DNA of 64,000 nt from Kaistella montana (lineage in GTDB: Bacteria; Bacteroidota; Bacteroidia; Flavobacteriales; Weeksellaceae). The stretch spans positions 682,001 through 746,000 of the forward strand of contig NZ_JANFQP010000002.1 of assembly GCF_024436175.1 (NCBI RefSeq), in the 5' to 3' direction. The notes beneath the pieces were generated by a model. That model ran no database searches and had not been told where the DNA came from. It saw only the letters and a list, made by a program, of their open reading frames with translations. Both the position numbers and the translations under genes were made by a program. How positions within the stretch are numbered: position 1 is the first letter of the stretch; the number at the start of each line of letters is the position of its first letter. Below are positions 26,846-35,283 of this stretch, piece by piece.

Positions 26846-28447
26846 TTAGTTTTCAGAAATTATTAATGATTTTTTTGCCAAATCCTTATTATAAAAACTT
26901 CCTTTGTTTTCTTTCATTTGAAGCGAATGTTTGATGATTAAATAGCTGATGTTCACTAAATTACGGAGTTCGGAAAGTTGCGGCGACATAATGCTGTAGT
27001 TGTAAAGTTCAGTCACGGCTTCGTAGATTTCGCGCTGTTTTTTTTGCGCCAGTTCAAGACGGGCATTGCTACGAACGATGGCCACAAGGTCACTCATCAT
27101 TTCCTGCAATTGTCGTCTCAGATACGAAACCATCACCATTTCGTCCATCATTTTCATGCCTTCTTCATTCCATTCCGGTACGGATTTTAAATCCTCGAAA
27201 TTAAAATCATTAATTTCGAGAAGTTCTATTGTTTTCATGGCAGCATTATGTCCGAAAACCAATCCTTCCAGTAAAGAGTTGGAAGCTAATCTGTTAGCTC
27301 CGTGCAGGCCGGAATTGGTGCATTCGCCCACAGCGAAGAGATTTTTTATTGAACTCTGTCCATGTCGGTCGGTTTCTATGCCGCCCATGAGGTAATGACA
27401 AGCCGGAACTACAGGAATCAATTGTTTAAAGGGATCGATGCCCTCGTCTAGGCATTTTTGGTAAATGTTTGGGAAATGCTCTTTGAATTTTTCATGATCC
27501 ATTTCTCTACAGTCGAGACCCATGTAGTCATCTCCGCTGATTTTCATTTCATTGTCAATAGCTCTGGCTACAATGTCGCGGGAAGCTAATTCTTCCCGTT
27601 CATCATATTTGTGCATGAATTTTTCACCATTTTTCAATCGAAGTTTTGCGCCATCACCACGAACTGCTTCTGAAATCAAAAACAACATTCCATCTCTTTT
27701 AGAAAACAATGCTGTTGGGTGAAACTGATAATACTGCATGTTCGATACTTTTCCGCGGGCACGGTGTACAAAGGCAATTCCGTCGCCAGTGGCAATAACA
27801 GGATTGGTTGTGTTTTTGTAAACGTGGCCTGCTCCACCGGTGGCTACCAAAGTAATTTTCGCAGTGATTTTTTTGATTTTTTTTGATTTCTCATCCAGAA
27901 TATAGGCGCCGTAGCACGAAATATCATCGGTATTGAGTTCTTTGCCCGGAACATGGTGTTGGGTAATCAAATCGATTACATAATGGTGGGCGAGCATTTC
28001 GATATTGTTCGATTTTCGAATGGTTTCCAGCAATGCGCGCTCTATTTCGGCACCAGTAATGTCTTTGTGATGAACAATTCTATTTTCGGTGTGGCCGCCT
28101 TCGCGTCCTAATTTGAAATCGCCGTCCTTTTCAGTGTCAAAATGCGTTCCCCAATCTACCAGTTCTTGGAATCTTGCGGGACCTTCTTTAATCACCATCT
28201 CCACGATTTCGCGGTTGTTTTCGCCGTCTCCGGCTCTCATGGTATCGTCGATGTGTTTCTGGAAGTTGTCTTTGTCAAAATCCGTCACCACAGCAAGGCC
28301 ACCTTGTGCGTATTTGGTATTGCTTTCATCTTCATCGGCTTTGGTGACGATGATGATTTGGGCATCGGGCATTTTTTCTGATATTTTTATCGCATAGGAA
28401 AGCCCAGAAATTCCGGAACCGATCACGAGTACATCTGCTTTTATCAT
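26846..28447 (-). CDS. nadB: L-aspartate oxidase
   Basis: This 533-residue FAD enzyme oxidises L-aspartate to iminoaspartate, the first step of NAD synthesis. The dinucleotide-binding GSGISGLS is at residues 10-17. Other motifs are KYAQGGLAVV, GREGGHTENRIVHHKD, the flavin loop of VATGGAGHVY, YQFHPTAL and the GECTNSGLHGANRLASNS end of the FAD domain. The C-terminal helical domain of the succinate dehydrogenase/fumarate reductase superfamily follows. Length is normal. It starts 5 bp after the nitroreductase gene and is followed closely by nadC. Confidence 0.97.
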   Translation of the reverse strand: MIKADVLVIGSGISGLSYAIKISEKMPDAQIIIVTKADEDESNTKYAQGGLAVVTDFDKDNFQKHIDDTMRAGDGENNREIVEMVIKEGPARFQELVDWGTHFDTEKDGDFKLGREGGHTENRIVHHKDITGAEIERALLETIRKSNNIEMLAHHYVIDLITQHHVPGKELNTDDISCYGAYILDEKSKKIKKITAKITLVATGGAGHVYKNTTNPVIATGDGIAFVHRARGKVSNMQYYQFHPTALFSKRDGMLFLISEAVRGDGAKLRLKNGEKFMHKYDEREELASRDIVARAIDNEMKISGDDYMGLDCREMDHEKFKEHFPNIYQKCLDEGIDPFKQLIPVVPACHYLMGGIETDRHGQSSIKNLFAVGECTNSGLHGANRLASNSLLEGLVFGHNAAMKTIELLEINDFNFEDLKSVPEWNEEGMKMMDEMVMVSYLRRQLQEMMSDLVAIVRSNARLELAQKKQREIYEAVTELYNYSIMSPQLSELRNLVNISYLIIKHSLQMKENKGSFYNKDLAKKSLIISEN

Positions 28448-28452
28448 GGTGT

Positions 28453-29082
28453 TTATAAGAATTTAAACAATTTATCGTCAGGTTTGCGCACTTTTTTCAG
28501 GTGCTGAAAATGGTCATCTTCTGCTCTATAACCTAAAGCCAACGTCACTGTTGCGGAATCTGCGGTTGAATCGAGTCCTAAGATTTCATTCATTAAATCC
28601 TCGTCAAAGCCTTCCATCGGGCAACTATCAACTTCTTCTAATGCAGCGGCGAACATCAGTTGTCCCAAGACGATATAAGCTTGTTTTTGATTCCAATGTT
28701 GTTGTTCTTCTTGGGAAAGTGAATTGATGTAAAAATCGATGCTTTTACGAAAAAGATCAAGGCTTTCGAGCGGAACATTGCGCAGTTCGGTGATGTGTCG
28801 GAAATATCCGTCCACGTATTTTTCTTCAATGTTTTTTTTAGAAACCAAAACAATTAGATGTGAACAAGTGGAAATTTGCGACGGATTTCTGAATGCAGCA
28901 ATCAGTTTTTCTTTAATCTCTTCGGATTCAACTATAAAAATCTTGTAAGGCTGAAGTCCCAATGAACTGGCAGAAAGTTGACCGGCTTTTAGAATGTTCC
29001 GTAAAATTTCCTGAGGAATTTTTTTCTCCTTATTGAATTTTTTTACAGAATATCGTTTTTGAAGAGACTCAATGTAATTCAT
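28453..29082 (-). CDS. Nitroreductase-family NAD(P)H-dependent oxidoreductase
   Basis: A 209-residue FMN enzyme of the NfsB type. The N-terminal motif KRYSVKKFN holds the phosphate-binding basic residues for FMN. SASSLGLQPYKIFIV is the usual second motif, and the CPMEGFD segment and LALGYRAEDD close the fold. Substrates of such enzymes range from nitroaromatics to quinones and are not predictable here. It is the first gene of the operon with nadB and nadC. A TATCTTTG box on the minus strand lies exactly 4 nt before the ATG, so the operon mRNA is probably leaderless. Confidence 0.92.
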   Translation of the reverse strand: MNYIESLQKRYSVKKFNKEKKIPQEILRNILKAGQLSASSLGLQPYKIFIVESEEIKEKLIAAFRNPSQISTCSHLIVLVSKKNIEEKYVDGYFRHITELRNVPLESLDLFRKSIDFYINSLSQEEQQHWNQKQAYIVLGQLMFAAALEEVDSCPMEGFDEDLMNEILGLDSTADSATVTLALGYRAEDDHFQHLKKVRKPDDKLFKFL

Positions 29083-29086
29083 ATTT

Positions 29087-29094
29087 CAAAGATA
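29087..29094 (-). promoter_or_regulatory. -7 box of the nitroreductase-nadB-nadC operon
   Basis: TATCTTTG on the minus strand, 4 nt before the start codon at 29082. No clear -33 element is visible. Confidence 0.5.
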
Positions 29095-29101
29095 GAAAAA
29101 A

Positions 29102-29129
29102 GTCGGAAGATGGAAGCGCGATGTTGGAA
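29102..29129. repeat. Degenerate 7-bp tandem repeat
   Basis: Four consecutive heptads: GTCGGAA, GATGGAA, GCGCGAT, GTTGGAA. Three of the four end in GGAA. A related GATGGAAGATG occurs near 29330. Confidence 0.5.
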
Positions 29130-29389
29130 GTTTTAATACGAACAAAGAAAGGGTGGGATGGTGCCGATTACGTCTGTTTTTGCCGAAAACGACCGTTTTT
29201 GCCGATAGGAGGTTAGTGCCTTTATGGTGGGCTAGGACTGGGCTTTGCCTAGGCTTTGACTGGGGGAGAGATAGTCTTGATATTTTTTAGATGCTAGATG
29301 CCAGACATGAGATATTAAACTACATAGATGGAAGATGTATGTTGTAAATATGTTTATGAGAACAATTGTATCAAACAAGACGAGTCTAT

Positions 29390-29878
29390 TCAGGGATTGA
29401 CATCAAACAATCCGTCACCATTTGGATTTTCGAAATATTCGTCGATTTCAAGGTCAGAAGATTGCGCTGCTTTCACGGCAAGTTGGTCGCAGATTTCGTT
29501 TTCAGGATGCCCGGCGTGGCCTTTCACCCAGTGGAAAGTAGTTTTGTGGGCGTTTAATAATGGGATGATCCGTTTCCAAAGATCAGGGTTTTTTACATTT
29601 TTGAATCCTTTTCTGATCCATCCATAGATCCATTTCTGGTTGATGGCATCGGAAACATATTTGCTGTCGGTATAAATATGGATGTCGTTTTCAGTGGATT
29701 TAAGTTTTTCCAAAGCCGTAATCACCGCCAAAAGTTCCATTCGATTATTGGTGGTATGTCGAAAACCTTTTGAATATCTTTTTTCGTAGTTTTTTTCGGG
29801 AACTTTCATCACAATTCCGTAACCTCCTTTTCCGGGATTCCCGCTGCAAGCACCATCAGTAAAGATTTCTATCCTCAA
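29390..29878 (-). CDS. rnhA: Ribonuclease HI (TTG start)
   Basis: This enzyme cleaves the RNA strand of RNA-DNA hybrids. The 162-residue product has the full acidic active site: D8 in IFTDGACSGNPG, E48 in NNRMELLAV, D71 in IYTDSKY and D131 after HPENEIC, plus the flexible His loop. The start is unusual. The codon at 29878-29876 is TTG, and upstream the frame reaches a stop within about 20 nt without any ATG or GTG. Alignment with other RNase HI proteins, which begin M-x-I-x-I-x-T-D, also places the start here. A short C-terminal extension (LFDVNP) carries no motif. Confidence 0.95.
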   Translation of the reverse strand: MRIEIFTDGACSGNPGKGGYGIVMKVPEKNYEKRYSKGFRHTTNNRMELLAVITALEKLKSTENDIHIYTDSKYVSDAINQKWIYGWIRKGFKNVKNPDLWKRIIPLLNAHKTTFHWVKGHAGHPENEICDQLAVKAAQSSDLEIDEYFENPNGDGLFDVNP

Positions 29879-29921
29879 TTTAGTAAAAATTAATGTTTAA
29901 AAACAATTGGTCAATTCTATT

Positions 29922-29942
29922 AAAAAACGGGCAATAGCCCGC
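29922..29942 (-). terminator. Terminator after dnaB
   Basis: CGGGC (29928-29932) pairs with GCCCG (29937-29941) around AATA. On the minus strand six Ts follow directly. Confidence 0.85.
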
Positions 29943-29982
29943 TTACATTGATGTTTTTATTGAATGTTGAATTCGTTTGGTC

Positions 29983-31572
29983 TTAAAATTTAAAATCATC
30001 GTCATCGTCATCATCATTCATCGCCGAACCTGAAAGATTTTGGTTATTTGGAAGATCAAATGCTGCGCCTGGATCGATGGTTGCTTTTATTTTTTCGAAA
30101 CCGCTAGGTTGATCTTGTTGTCCGAAATTGGAAGGTTGGTATCCATAGCTGTTTCCGAATAAATCAAGGTCAGCAAATTTTGCAATATTTTTAAAGAAAG
30201 ACATTCTCACATCCGCGGTAGCACCATTTCTGTGTTTTGCGATGATGAGTTCGGCCTGATTTTCTGTGGAAGTTTCAGCTCCATCTTCATCGTTGTCCCA
30301 AGTCGTAATTTTATAATATTCCGGACGGAAAATAAAGGAAACGATATCGGCATCCTGCTCAATCGCTCCAGATTCCCGAAGGTCGGAAAGCTGTGGACGT
30401 TTTCCGGGGCGTGTTTCCACACTACGCGAAAGCTGTGAAAGTGCAATTACAGGTACGTTGAGTTCTTTAGCAATCGCTTTTAAGGAACGGGAAATGGTTG
30501 CAATTTCCTGCTCACGATTTCCTGCGCCACCTTTTCCGCTGTTTGCGGTCATTAGTTGAAGGTAATCCACCATGATGATTTTCACGCCGTGTTGCATCAC
30601 CAATCTTCGGCATTTCGCCCGAAAATCAAATACAGAAAGTGATGGTGTTTCGTCGATATATAAAGGTGCGTTTTCCAGTTCGGAAACATTGGAGAAGAGT
30701 CTTTGCCACTCTTCATCGCTCATTTGTCCTTTTCTTAATTTTTCTGATGAAATGCCGGTTTCGGATGCAATCATCCTTGTAATCAACTGTACAGAAGCCA
30801 TCTCCAGAGAAAATAAAGCTAAAGGTACTTTGTGTTCTACGGCAATATTTCGTGCCATTGATAGCAAAAAAGCGGTTTTTCCCATCGCAGGACGTGCCGC
30901 GATGATGATCAAATCGGAATTTTGCCAACCTCCGGTTTCTTTATCAATGTCTCTGAAACCGGAAGGAACTCCGGAGATTCCTTCTTTGTCTTTTAAAGAT
31001 TTAATGGTTTCAATAGCTTGTTTTACCAAAGTATTTGCGGTGTCGAAACCTTTTTTGATGGTTCCGTTGGTGATTTCAAAGAAGGATTGTTCTGCTTTGT
31101 CGAGAAGTTCAAAAACATCGGTAGATTCTTTGTAAGAACTGTCGATTACGTTTGCGGAAACATTAATTAAACTTCTTAAAATGAATTTTTCAAGGATTAC
31201 CCGAACGTGATATTCAATGTGAGCGCTGGATGAAACGCCCATCGTTAAATCAATGATATAATGATCACCACCTGCCAAATTCAATCTTTCGGTTTTTTTG
31301 AGTTCCTGAATAACGGTCATCAAATCTACAGGATGGTTTCCTTCGTAAAGTTTGAGGATGGCTTTGAATATTTCCTGATGGCGAGGATCGTAGAATACAT
31401 CGGCCGTAAGAAGATCGATGGAATAATCGAGCCCTTTCTTGTCGATCAGGAAAGTACCGATTACCAATTTCTCGAATTCTACTGCGTTCGGCGGCATTTT
31501 ACCGTCTGAAATAGAGAGTTCTTTGGCGAAATTGCCGTGAATGAGCGATGATAATGTTTCCTTTTGTGCCAT
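29983..31572 (-). CDS. dnaB: Replicative DNA helicase DnaB
   Basis: This is the hexameric 5'-3' helicase of the replication fork. The 529-residue protein has the N-terminal helical domain (about 20-125), a linker, and a RecA-like motor with Walker A (ARPAMGKTAF, near residue 229), the IIMVDYLQL Walker B and the LSQLSRSVE segment. It is about 60 residues longer than E. coli DnaB. The excess is a C-terminal tail that ends in a run of seven Asp (NDDDDDDDFKF), as in other Bacteroidota. No intein is present. A TATCTTTG box lies 4 nt before the start on the minus strand. Confidence 0.98.
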   Translation of the reverse strand: MAQKETLSSLIHGNFAKELSISDGKMPPNAVEFEKLVIGTFLIDKKGLDYSIDLLTADVFYDPRHQEIFKAILKLYEGNHPVDLMTVIQELKKTERLNLAGGDHYIIDLTMGVSSSAHIEYHVRVILEKFILRSLINVSANVIDSSYKESTDVFELLDKAEQSFFEITNGTIKKGFDTANTLVKQAIETIKSLKDKEGISGVPSGFRDIDKETGGWQNSDLIIIAARPAMGKTAFLLSMARNIAVEHKVPLALFSLEMASVQLITRMIASETGISSEKLRKGQMSDEEWQRLFSNVSELENAPLYIDETPSLSVFDFRAKCRRLVMQHGVKIIMVDYLQLMTANSGKGGAGNREQEIATISRSLKAIAKELNVPVIALSQLSRSVETRPGKRPQLSDLRESGAIEQDADIVSFIFRPEYYKITTWDNDEDGAETSTENQAELIIAKHRNGATADVRMSFFKNIAKFADLDLFGNSYGYQPSNFGQQDQPSGFEKIKATIDPGAAFDLPNNQNLSGSAMNDDDDDDDFKF

Positions 31573-31576
31573 AGGG

Positions 31577-31584
31577 CAAAGATA
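31577..31584 (-). promoter_or_regulatory. -7 box of dnaB
   Basis: TATCTTTG on the minus strand, 4 nt before the ATG at 31572. It predicts a leaderless dnaB mRNA. Confidence 0.45.
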
Positions 31585-31729
31585 GTTTTTTTAAAAAATT
31601 AAATTCAGATAGTAATCAACAATTCTCTGTTTGTATTTTGTAAATAATTGAAATACAGTAGTTTTAAATGTTGATAAGTCAACAAGAAAGTGATTGAAAA
31701 AATAAAGAAAGCAAAGAGAAAACTTTCGT

Positions 31730-32968
31730 TTAATAATTCATTTTTCTGAGTTTCGGTACGGTAGTTCCCACGAGCAAAGCGATCAAAACCGTCATGCTTC
31801 CTCCGAAAACTACTGATCTTACGACGCCTAATAATTTCGCAGCCAGTCCACTTTCAAATTGGCCCATTTCGTTGCTCGACATGATGAAGATTGAATTGAC
31901 GCTCAACACTCTCCCGCGAATATAATCTGGGGTTTTCAGCTGCACAATAGTTCCTCGAATGACCACGGAAATTCCATCGAGCATTCCGCTGCAAACCAAC
32001 AGGAAGAACGAAAGCCAATACCATTCTGAAAGTCCAAAACCAATGATGCATAATCCAAATCCGGCCACTGCTGTCAATAAAATTTTGCCTTGATTTTTCT
32101 TTAACGGAACAAAAGCCAAAAATGCAATAATACACATGGAACCGATATCAGAAGCGGCATTTAGCAAACCAAAACCTTCCGCTCCGACTTTCAGAATATC
32201 TGTTGCGAAAACCGGAATCATCGCCACTGCTCCGCCGAAAAGTACCGCAAACATGTCTAAACAAAGTGCTCCTAAAATTTCTTTTGTTTTATAGATATAA
32301 GCAATTCCTTCTCGCATGCTTTGCACCACTCCAATTTCTTTTTGGGTGTTTTCGGAAGGGTGTTTATTGAGCATCCAAAAGAAAATGGACGAGAAAATCA
32401 TTAAACCCACAACCACCAAAATGGTTCCGGAAATATCAATCCAATGAATCAGAAATCCGCCTAAAGCATGACCAACAACCGATGCCGTAAGAAAAGTTCC
32501 TTGGTTGAGCGTAATCGCATTCGGAAGAACTTCTTTTGAAACGATTTTCGGAATCATAGAAGGGATGATTGGTCCTAAAAACGCCCTGCAAAATCCCGTA
32601 AAAAAGATAACAACATAGATAAAATACGATATTTCTTTGTTGCTTAAATGCAATAATTGATTGCCAAAAAATGCAGGAATGATCAATAAACTAATGAGAA
32701 AAACATAAAAATAGTTGCAGATCAAAAGCAATTTTTTCTTCTCTGAATTGTCAATCACATGACCTGCGTACAAAGCGGTGGAAACCGCCGGGATTACTTC
32801 TGAAAGTCCGATTAAACCAATCGCAAACGGATCTTTGGTGAGTTGATAAATCCACCATCCCATAAGCGTTGCAAGCATTCTGAACGAAAGAACCAGGAAA
32901 AACCGACCGGTCATTAAATTTCGGAATTCGGGAATTTTTAGGGTTTGTACAGGCGTGAGTGAAATCAT
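31730..32968 (-). CDS. MFS transporter, MFS_3/EntS-like
   Basis: A 412-residue inner membrane protein with about twelve hydrophobic segments. The arrangement and motifs (FRMLATLMGWWIYQLT at the first helix, GLIGLSEVIP, and YIRGRVLSVNSIF after helix 10) fit the MFS_3 group, which includes the enterobactin exporter EntS and macrolide pumps. Export of a small molecule is therefore likely, but no substrate can be named. It is divergent from the SMR gene, with 85 bp between starts. Each gene has a TAnnTTTG box 4 nt before its ATG (here 32980-32973, minus strand). Confidence 0.9.
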   Translation of the reverse strand: MISLTPVQTLKIPEFRNLMTGRFFLVLSFRMLATLMGWWIYQLTKDPFAIGLIGLSEVIPAVSTALYAGHVIDNSEKKKLLLICNYFYVFLISLLIIPAFFGNQLLHLSNKEISYFIYVVIFFTGFCRAFLGPIIPSMIPKIVSKEVLPNAITLNQGTFLTASVVGHALGGFLIHWIDISGTILVVVGLMIFSSIFFWMLNKHPSENTQKEIGVVQSMREGIAYIYKTKEILGALCLDMFAVLFGGAVAMIPVFATDILKVGAEGFGLLNAASDIGSMCIIAFLAFVPLKKNQGKILLTAVAGFGLCIIGFGLSEWYWLSFFLLVCSGMLDGISVVIRGTIVQLKTPDYIRGRVLSVNSIFIMSSNEMGQFESGLAAKLLGVVRSVVFGGSMTVLIALLVGTTVPKLRKMNY

Positions 32969-32972
32969 TTTG

Positions 32973-32980
32973 CAAATGTA
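32973..32980 (-). promoter_or_regulatory. -7 box of the MFS transporter gene
   Basis: TACATTTG on the minus strand, 4 nt before the ATG at 32968. No clear -33 element. Confidence 0.4.
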
Positions 32981-33041
32981 ATTTTTAAGAATTAATCTGC
33001 GTAAATCTTTGCGAAGAGTTTTTGAGCATTTGATAAAAACT

Positions 33042-33049
33042 TATCTTTG
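33042..33049 (+). promoter_or_regulatory. Promoter of the SMR gene, predicted leaderless
   Basis: TATCTTTG at 33042-33049 has TTTG at 33021-33024, 17 bp upstream. The ATG follows the -7 box after 4 nt. Confidence 0.6.
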
Positions 33050-33053
33050 ATGC

Positions 33054-33392
33054 ATGAATTGGATTATTCTCATTATTGCAGGTTTGTTCGAAACCGGTTT
33101 TGCGACTTGTCTCGGAAAAGCTCAGGAAACCACCGGCCGCGAAAGTAATTTCTGGTGGGGCGGATTCGTGCTTTCGCTGTTCATCAGTATGTTTTTAATG
33201 TTTAAAGCGATTTCCATTGGCAATAATCCCATTCCGATCGGAACTGCGTATGCGGTTTGGACCGGAATTGGCGCTGTTGGTGGTGTTTTAGCAGGAATTT
33301 TTATCTTCAATGAACCGGCTACTTTCTGGCGAATGTTTTTCGTTTGTACTTTAATTGCTTCCGTGGTCGGCTTGAAATTGGTCAGTCATTAA
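33054..33392 (+). CDS. SMR-family exporter, SugE/Gdx-like
   Basis: A 112-residue four-helix membrane protein of the small multidrug resistance family, which works as a dimer. The essential Glu of helix 1 is E13 (AGLFETGFAT). The IPIGTAYAVWTGIGAVGG segment matches the SugE/Gdx subgroup, whose members export guanidinium or small cations rather than broad drugs. Subgroup placement is by eye. It is a single gene, divergent from the MFS exporter. Its stop codon directly abuts that of the convergent lipoprotein gene. Confidence 0.92.
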   Translation: MNWIILIIAGLFETGFATCLGKAQETTGRESNFWWGGFVLSLFISMFLMFKAISIGNNPIPIGTAYAVWTGIGAVGGVLAGIFIFNEPATFWRMFFVCTLIASVVGLKLVSH

Positions 33393-33764
33393 TTATTGTC
33401 CAGCAATTGTATGCCCAAAAGCTTCACCAATTTTTTTCATGGTATCTGCAATTACAAAAGTCATTATAAGCAATCCGGCTGTTGTACTAATTAAAATAAC
33501 CGTTGCACCGGTTTTATTCTTTTTGATTTCTTTAATATCACTTTTGGCAATAGTAAAAGGCTGATTTTTCTTTGTTCCACGAATCGAATCTTTTTCAATG
33601 GAAGTCACATTCAGAAAAACTTTGTGGTTGTTTTTATCGAAAATGGTATATTTTGTTCCAGCTTGAATATTATCAAAATTTCCTTGGTTTTCGTACACAT
33701 TATATTTCGTGGAAACACAAGAAGTAATAAGAATGAGCAATAAGAAAAGAGTTGCTTTTTTCAT
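33393..33764 (-). CDS. Small lipoprotein of unknown function
   Basis: A 123-residue predicted lipoprotein. The signal LFLLLILITSC puts the acylated Cys near residue 16. Residues 20-85 form a beta-rich region (AGTKYTIFDKNNHKVFLNVTSI), and residues 88-106 are a hydrophobic segment (GATVILISTTAGLLIMTFVIA), unusual for a lipoprotein and possibly a membrane helix. I do not recognise the family. It starts immediately after the stop codon of the GH3-type gene (no gap), so it is almost certainly co-transcribed with it. Confidence 0.75.
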   Translation of the reverse strand: MKKATLFLLLILITSCVSTKYNVYENQGNFDNIQAGTKYTIFDKNNHKVFLNVTSIEKDSIRGTKKNQPFTIAKSDIKEIKKNKTGATVILISTTAGLLIMTFVIADTMKKIGEAFGHTIAGQ

Positions 33765-35279
33765 TTATTCTTCCAGTTTATGGTTGATTAATTTTTCCAA
33801 AAAATCCGCAATCTTTCGATCATTGGCCAACCTCGGAATTTTGTTTTGTCCACCGAGTTTTCCTTCGGATTTTGCATAATCCTGAAAAGCATTTTTCTGT
33901 AATTTAGAGATGATTAAAGGTTGCAAAATATTTCCTGCAATTAAATCATCATAATACACATTTCTTTTTCGCATTTCTGCATCCAGATTTTGACGGAAGT
34001 TTTCCAAGTTTTCCGGTTCTTTTTCAAACTCGATCAACCATTCATGATAAGGCAAACCTTCTTGCGGATTCACCTGTGGAGCTAAATGAAATTCGGTAAT
34101 CTGAGCCGGAAATTTTTCCACAGTCGCCTTCATCGCTTCTTCCACTTCAAACGCAATCACATGTTCGCCAAAAGCGGATGTGAATTGTTTCGTCCGTCCG
34201 GAAACCACGATTCTATAAGGTTTTTTTGAAATAAAACGAACCACATCACCGATTGAATACGCCCAAAGTCCGGAATTGGTGGTGAGAATTAATGCGTAAT
34301 CTTTATGAAGTTCAATATCTTTTAAAGTCAATCTTTTCGCGTCTGGTTTTCCGTATTCTTCCAAAGGAACAAATTCGTAGAAAATCCCGTGATTGGTCAA
34401 AAGTTGCAAACCTTCTTTCTGATAATCATCCTGAAATGCAAAAAATCCTTCGCTTGCCGGAAAAGTTTGAATCGTATCGACGGGTTTCCCCAAAAGTTCA
34501 TTCATTTTTTCGCGGTAAGGTTCGAAATTCACGCCGCCGGTGATGATGAGTTGCAAATTCGGGAAAAGTTCGGTGATTTTCTTTCCGTTTCTTTCGATGA
34601 GTTTTTCGAAATACATAATCAACCAAGGTGGAATTCCCGAAATCAGGGTCATGTTTTCTTTTTCGGTTTCTTTTACGATTTCGTCCACTTTGGTTTCCCA
34701 ATCTTCGATGAGGTTGGTTTTCAGGCTTGGCAAACGATTTTTCTGAAGATAATTCGGGATATGATGCGCCACAATTCCGGAAAGTCTGCCGGTTTTAATT
34801 CCGTTGATTTCCTCTAATTCCGGACTTCCTTGCAAGAAAATCATTTTCCCGGAAACGAAATCTGAATTATTTTTCTGATTGATATAATGAAAAATCGCAC
34901 TTTGGGCTGCAGCAATTTGATAGGGCATTCCTTCCTTGGAAATCGGAATGTATTTTGCGCCGGAAGTGGTGCCGGAAGTTTTAGCGAAATACTCGGGGGT
35001 TTCGGTCCAGAGGATGTTTCGTTGTCCTTTTTTAACGCGTTCGATATAAGGTTTCAGCTCTTCATAATCGTCAATTTTTACCAATTTTTGAAAATCCGGA
35101 ACATTCTGAATCGTTTCAAACTGATGTTCTCTTCCGAACAAAGTCTTCTCCGCAGTTTTGACCAAAGACAATAAGAGTTTTTCCTGATCTTCAACGGCGT
35201 TTTGCTTGTATATTTCGGCTTCTTTAACGTGCTTTTTTGCCCAGATTAAAGCGATTTTTTTCTTTATAAAATTTAGCAT
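33765..35279 (-). CDS. GH3-type acyl-adenylating enzyme
   Basis: A 504-residue protein of the GH3 family (named after the plant auxin-responsive GH3 genes), part of the ANL superfamily of acyl-adenylate-forming enzymes. The ATP loop is AKTSGTTSGAKYIP (near residue 105). ITGGVNFEPYREKM, TFPASEGFFAFQ and TTNSGLWAYSIGDVVRF follow in the positions seen in plant GH3 proteins. Plant members join hormone acids to amino acids. Bacterial members are common in Bacteroidota, but no substrate is established to my knowledge. A TAAATTTG box (35291-35284, minus) lies 4 nt before the ATG. Confidence 0.9.
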   Translation of the reverse strand: MLNFIKKKIALIWAKKHVKEAEIYKQNAVEDQEKLLLSLVKTAEKTLFGREHQFETIQNVPDFQKLVKIDDYEELKPYIERVKKGQRNILWTETPEYFAKTSGTTSGAKYIPISKEGMPYQIAAAQSAIFHYINQKNNSDFVSGKMIFLQGSPELEEINGIKTGRLSGIVAHHIPNYLQKNRLPSLKTNLIEDWETKVDEIVKETEKENMTLISGIPPWLIMYFEKLIERNGKKITELFPNLQLIITGGVNFEPYREKMNELLGKPVDTIQTFPASEGFFAFQDDYQKEGLQLLTNHGIFYEFVPLEEYGKPDAKRLTLKDIELHKDYALILTTNSGLWAYSIGDVVRFISKKPYRIVVSGRTKQFTSAFGEHVIAFEVEEAMKATVEKFPAQITEFHLAPQVNPQEGLPYHEWLIEFEKEPENLENFRQNLDAEMRKRNVYYDDLIAGNILQPLIISKLQKNAFQDYAKSEGKLGGQNKIPRLANDRKIADFLEKLINHKLEE

Positions 35280-35283
35280 AAAG

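Larger units (their letters stand above)
29083..29389. other. 307-bp intergenic region with short repeats
   Basis: It lies between rnhA and the nitroreductase operon, and holds the latter's -7 box (29087-29094, minus strand). It also holds a heptad repeat (29102-29129), an 11-bp direct repeat (29176-29186 and 29195-29205), and G-rich sequence near 29140-29280. I see no gene in it. Confidence 0.6.

Noticed and set aside
30572-31135. 187-codon frame antisense to dnaB
   Set aside because: It is a shadow of the conserved dnaB gene, without motifs.
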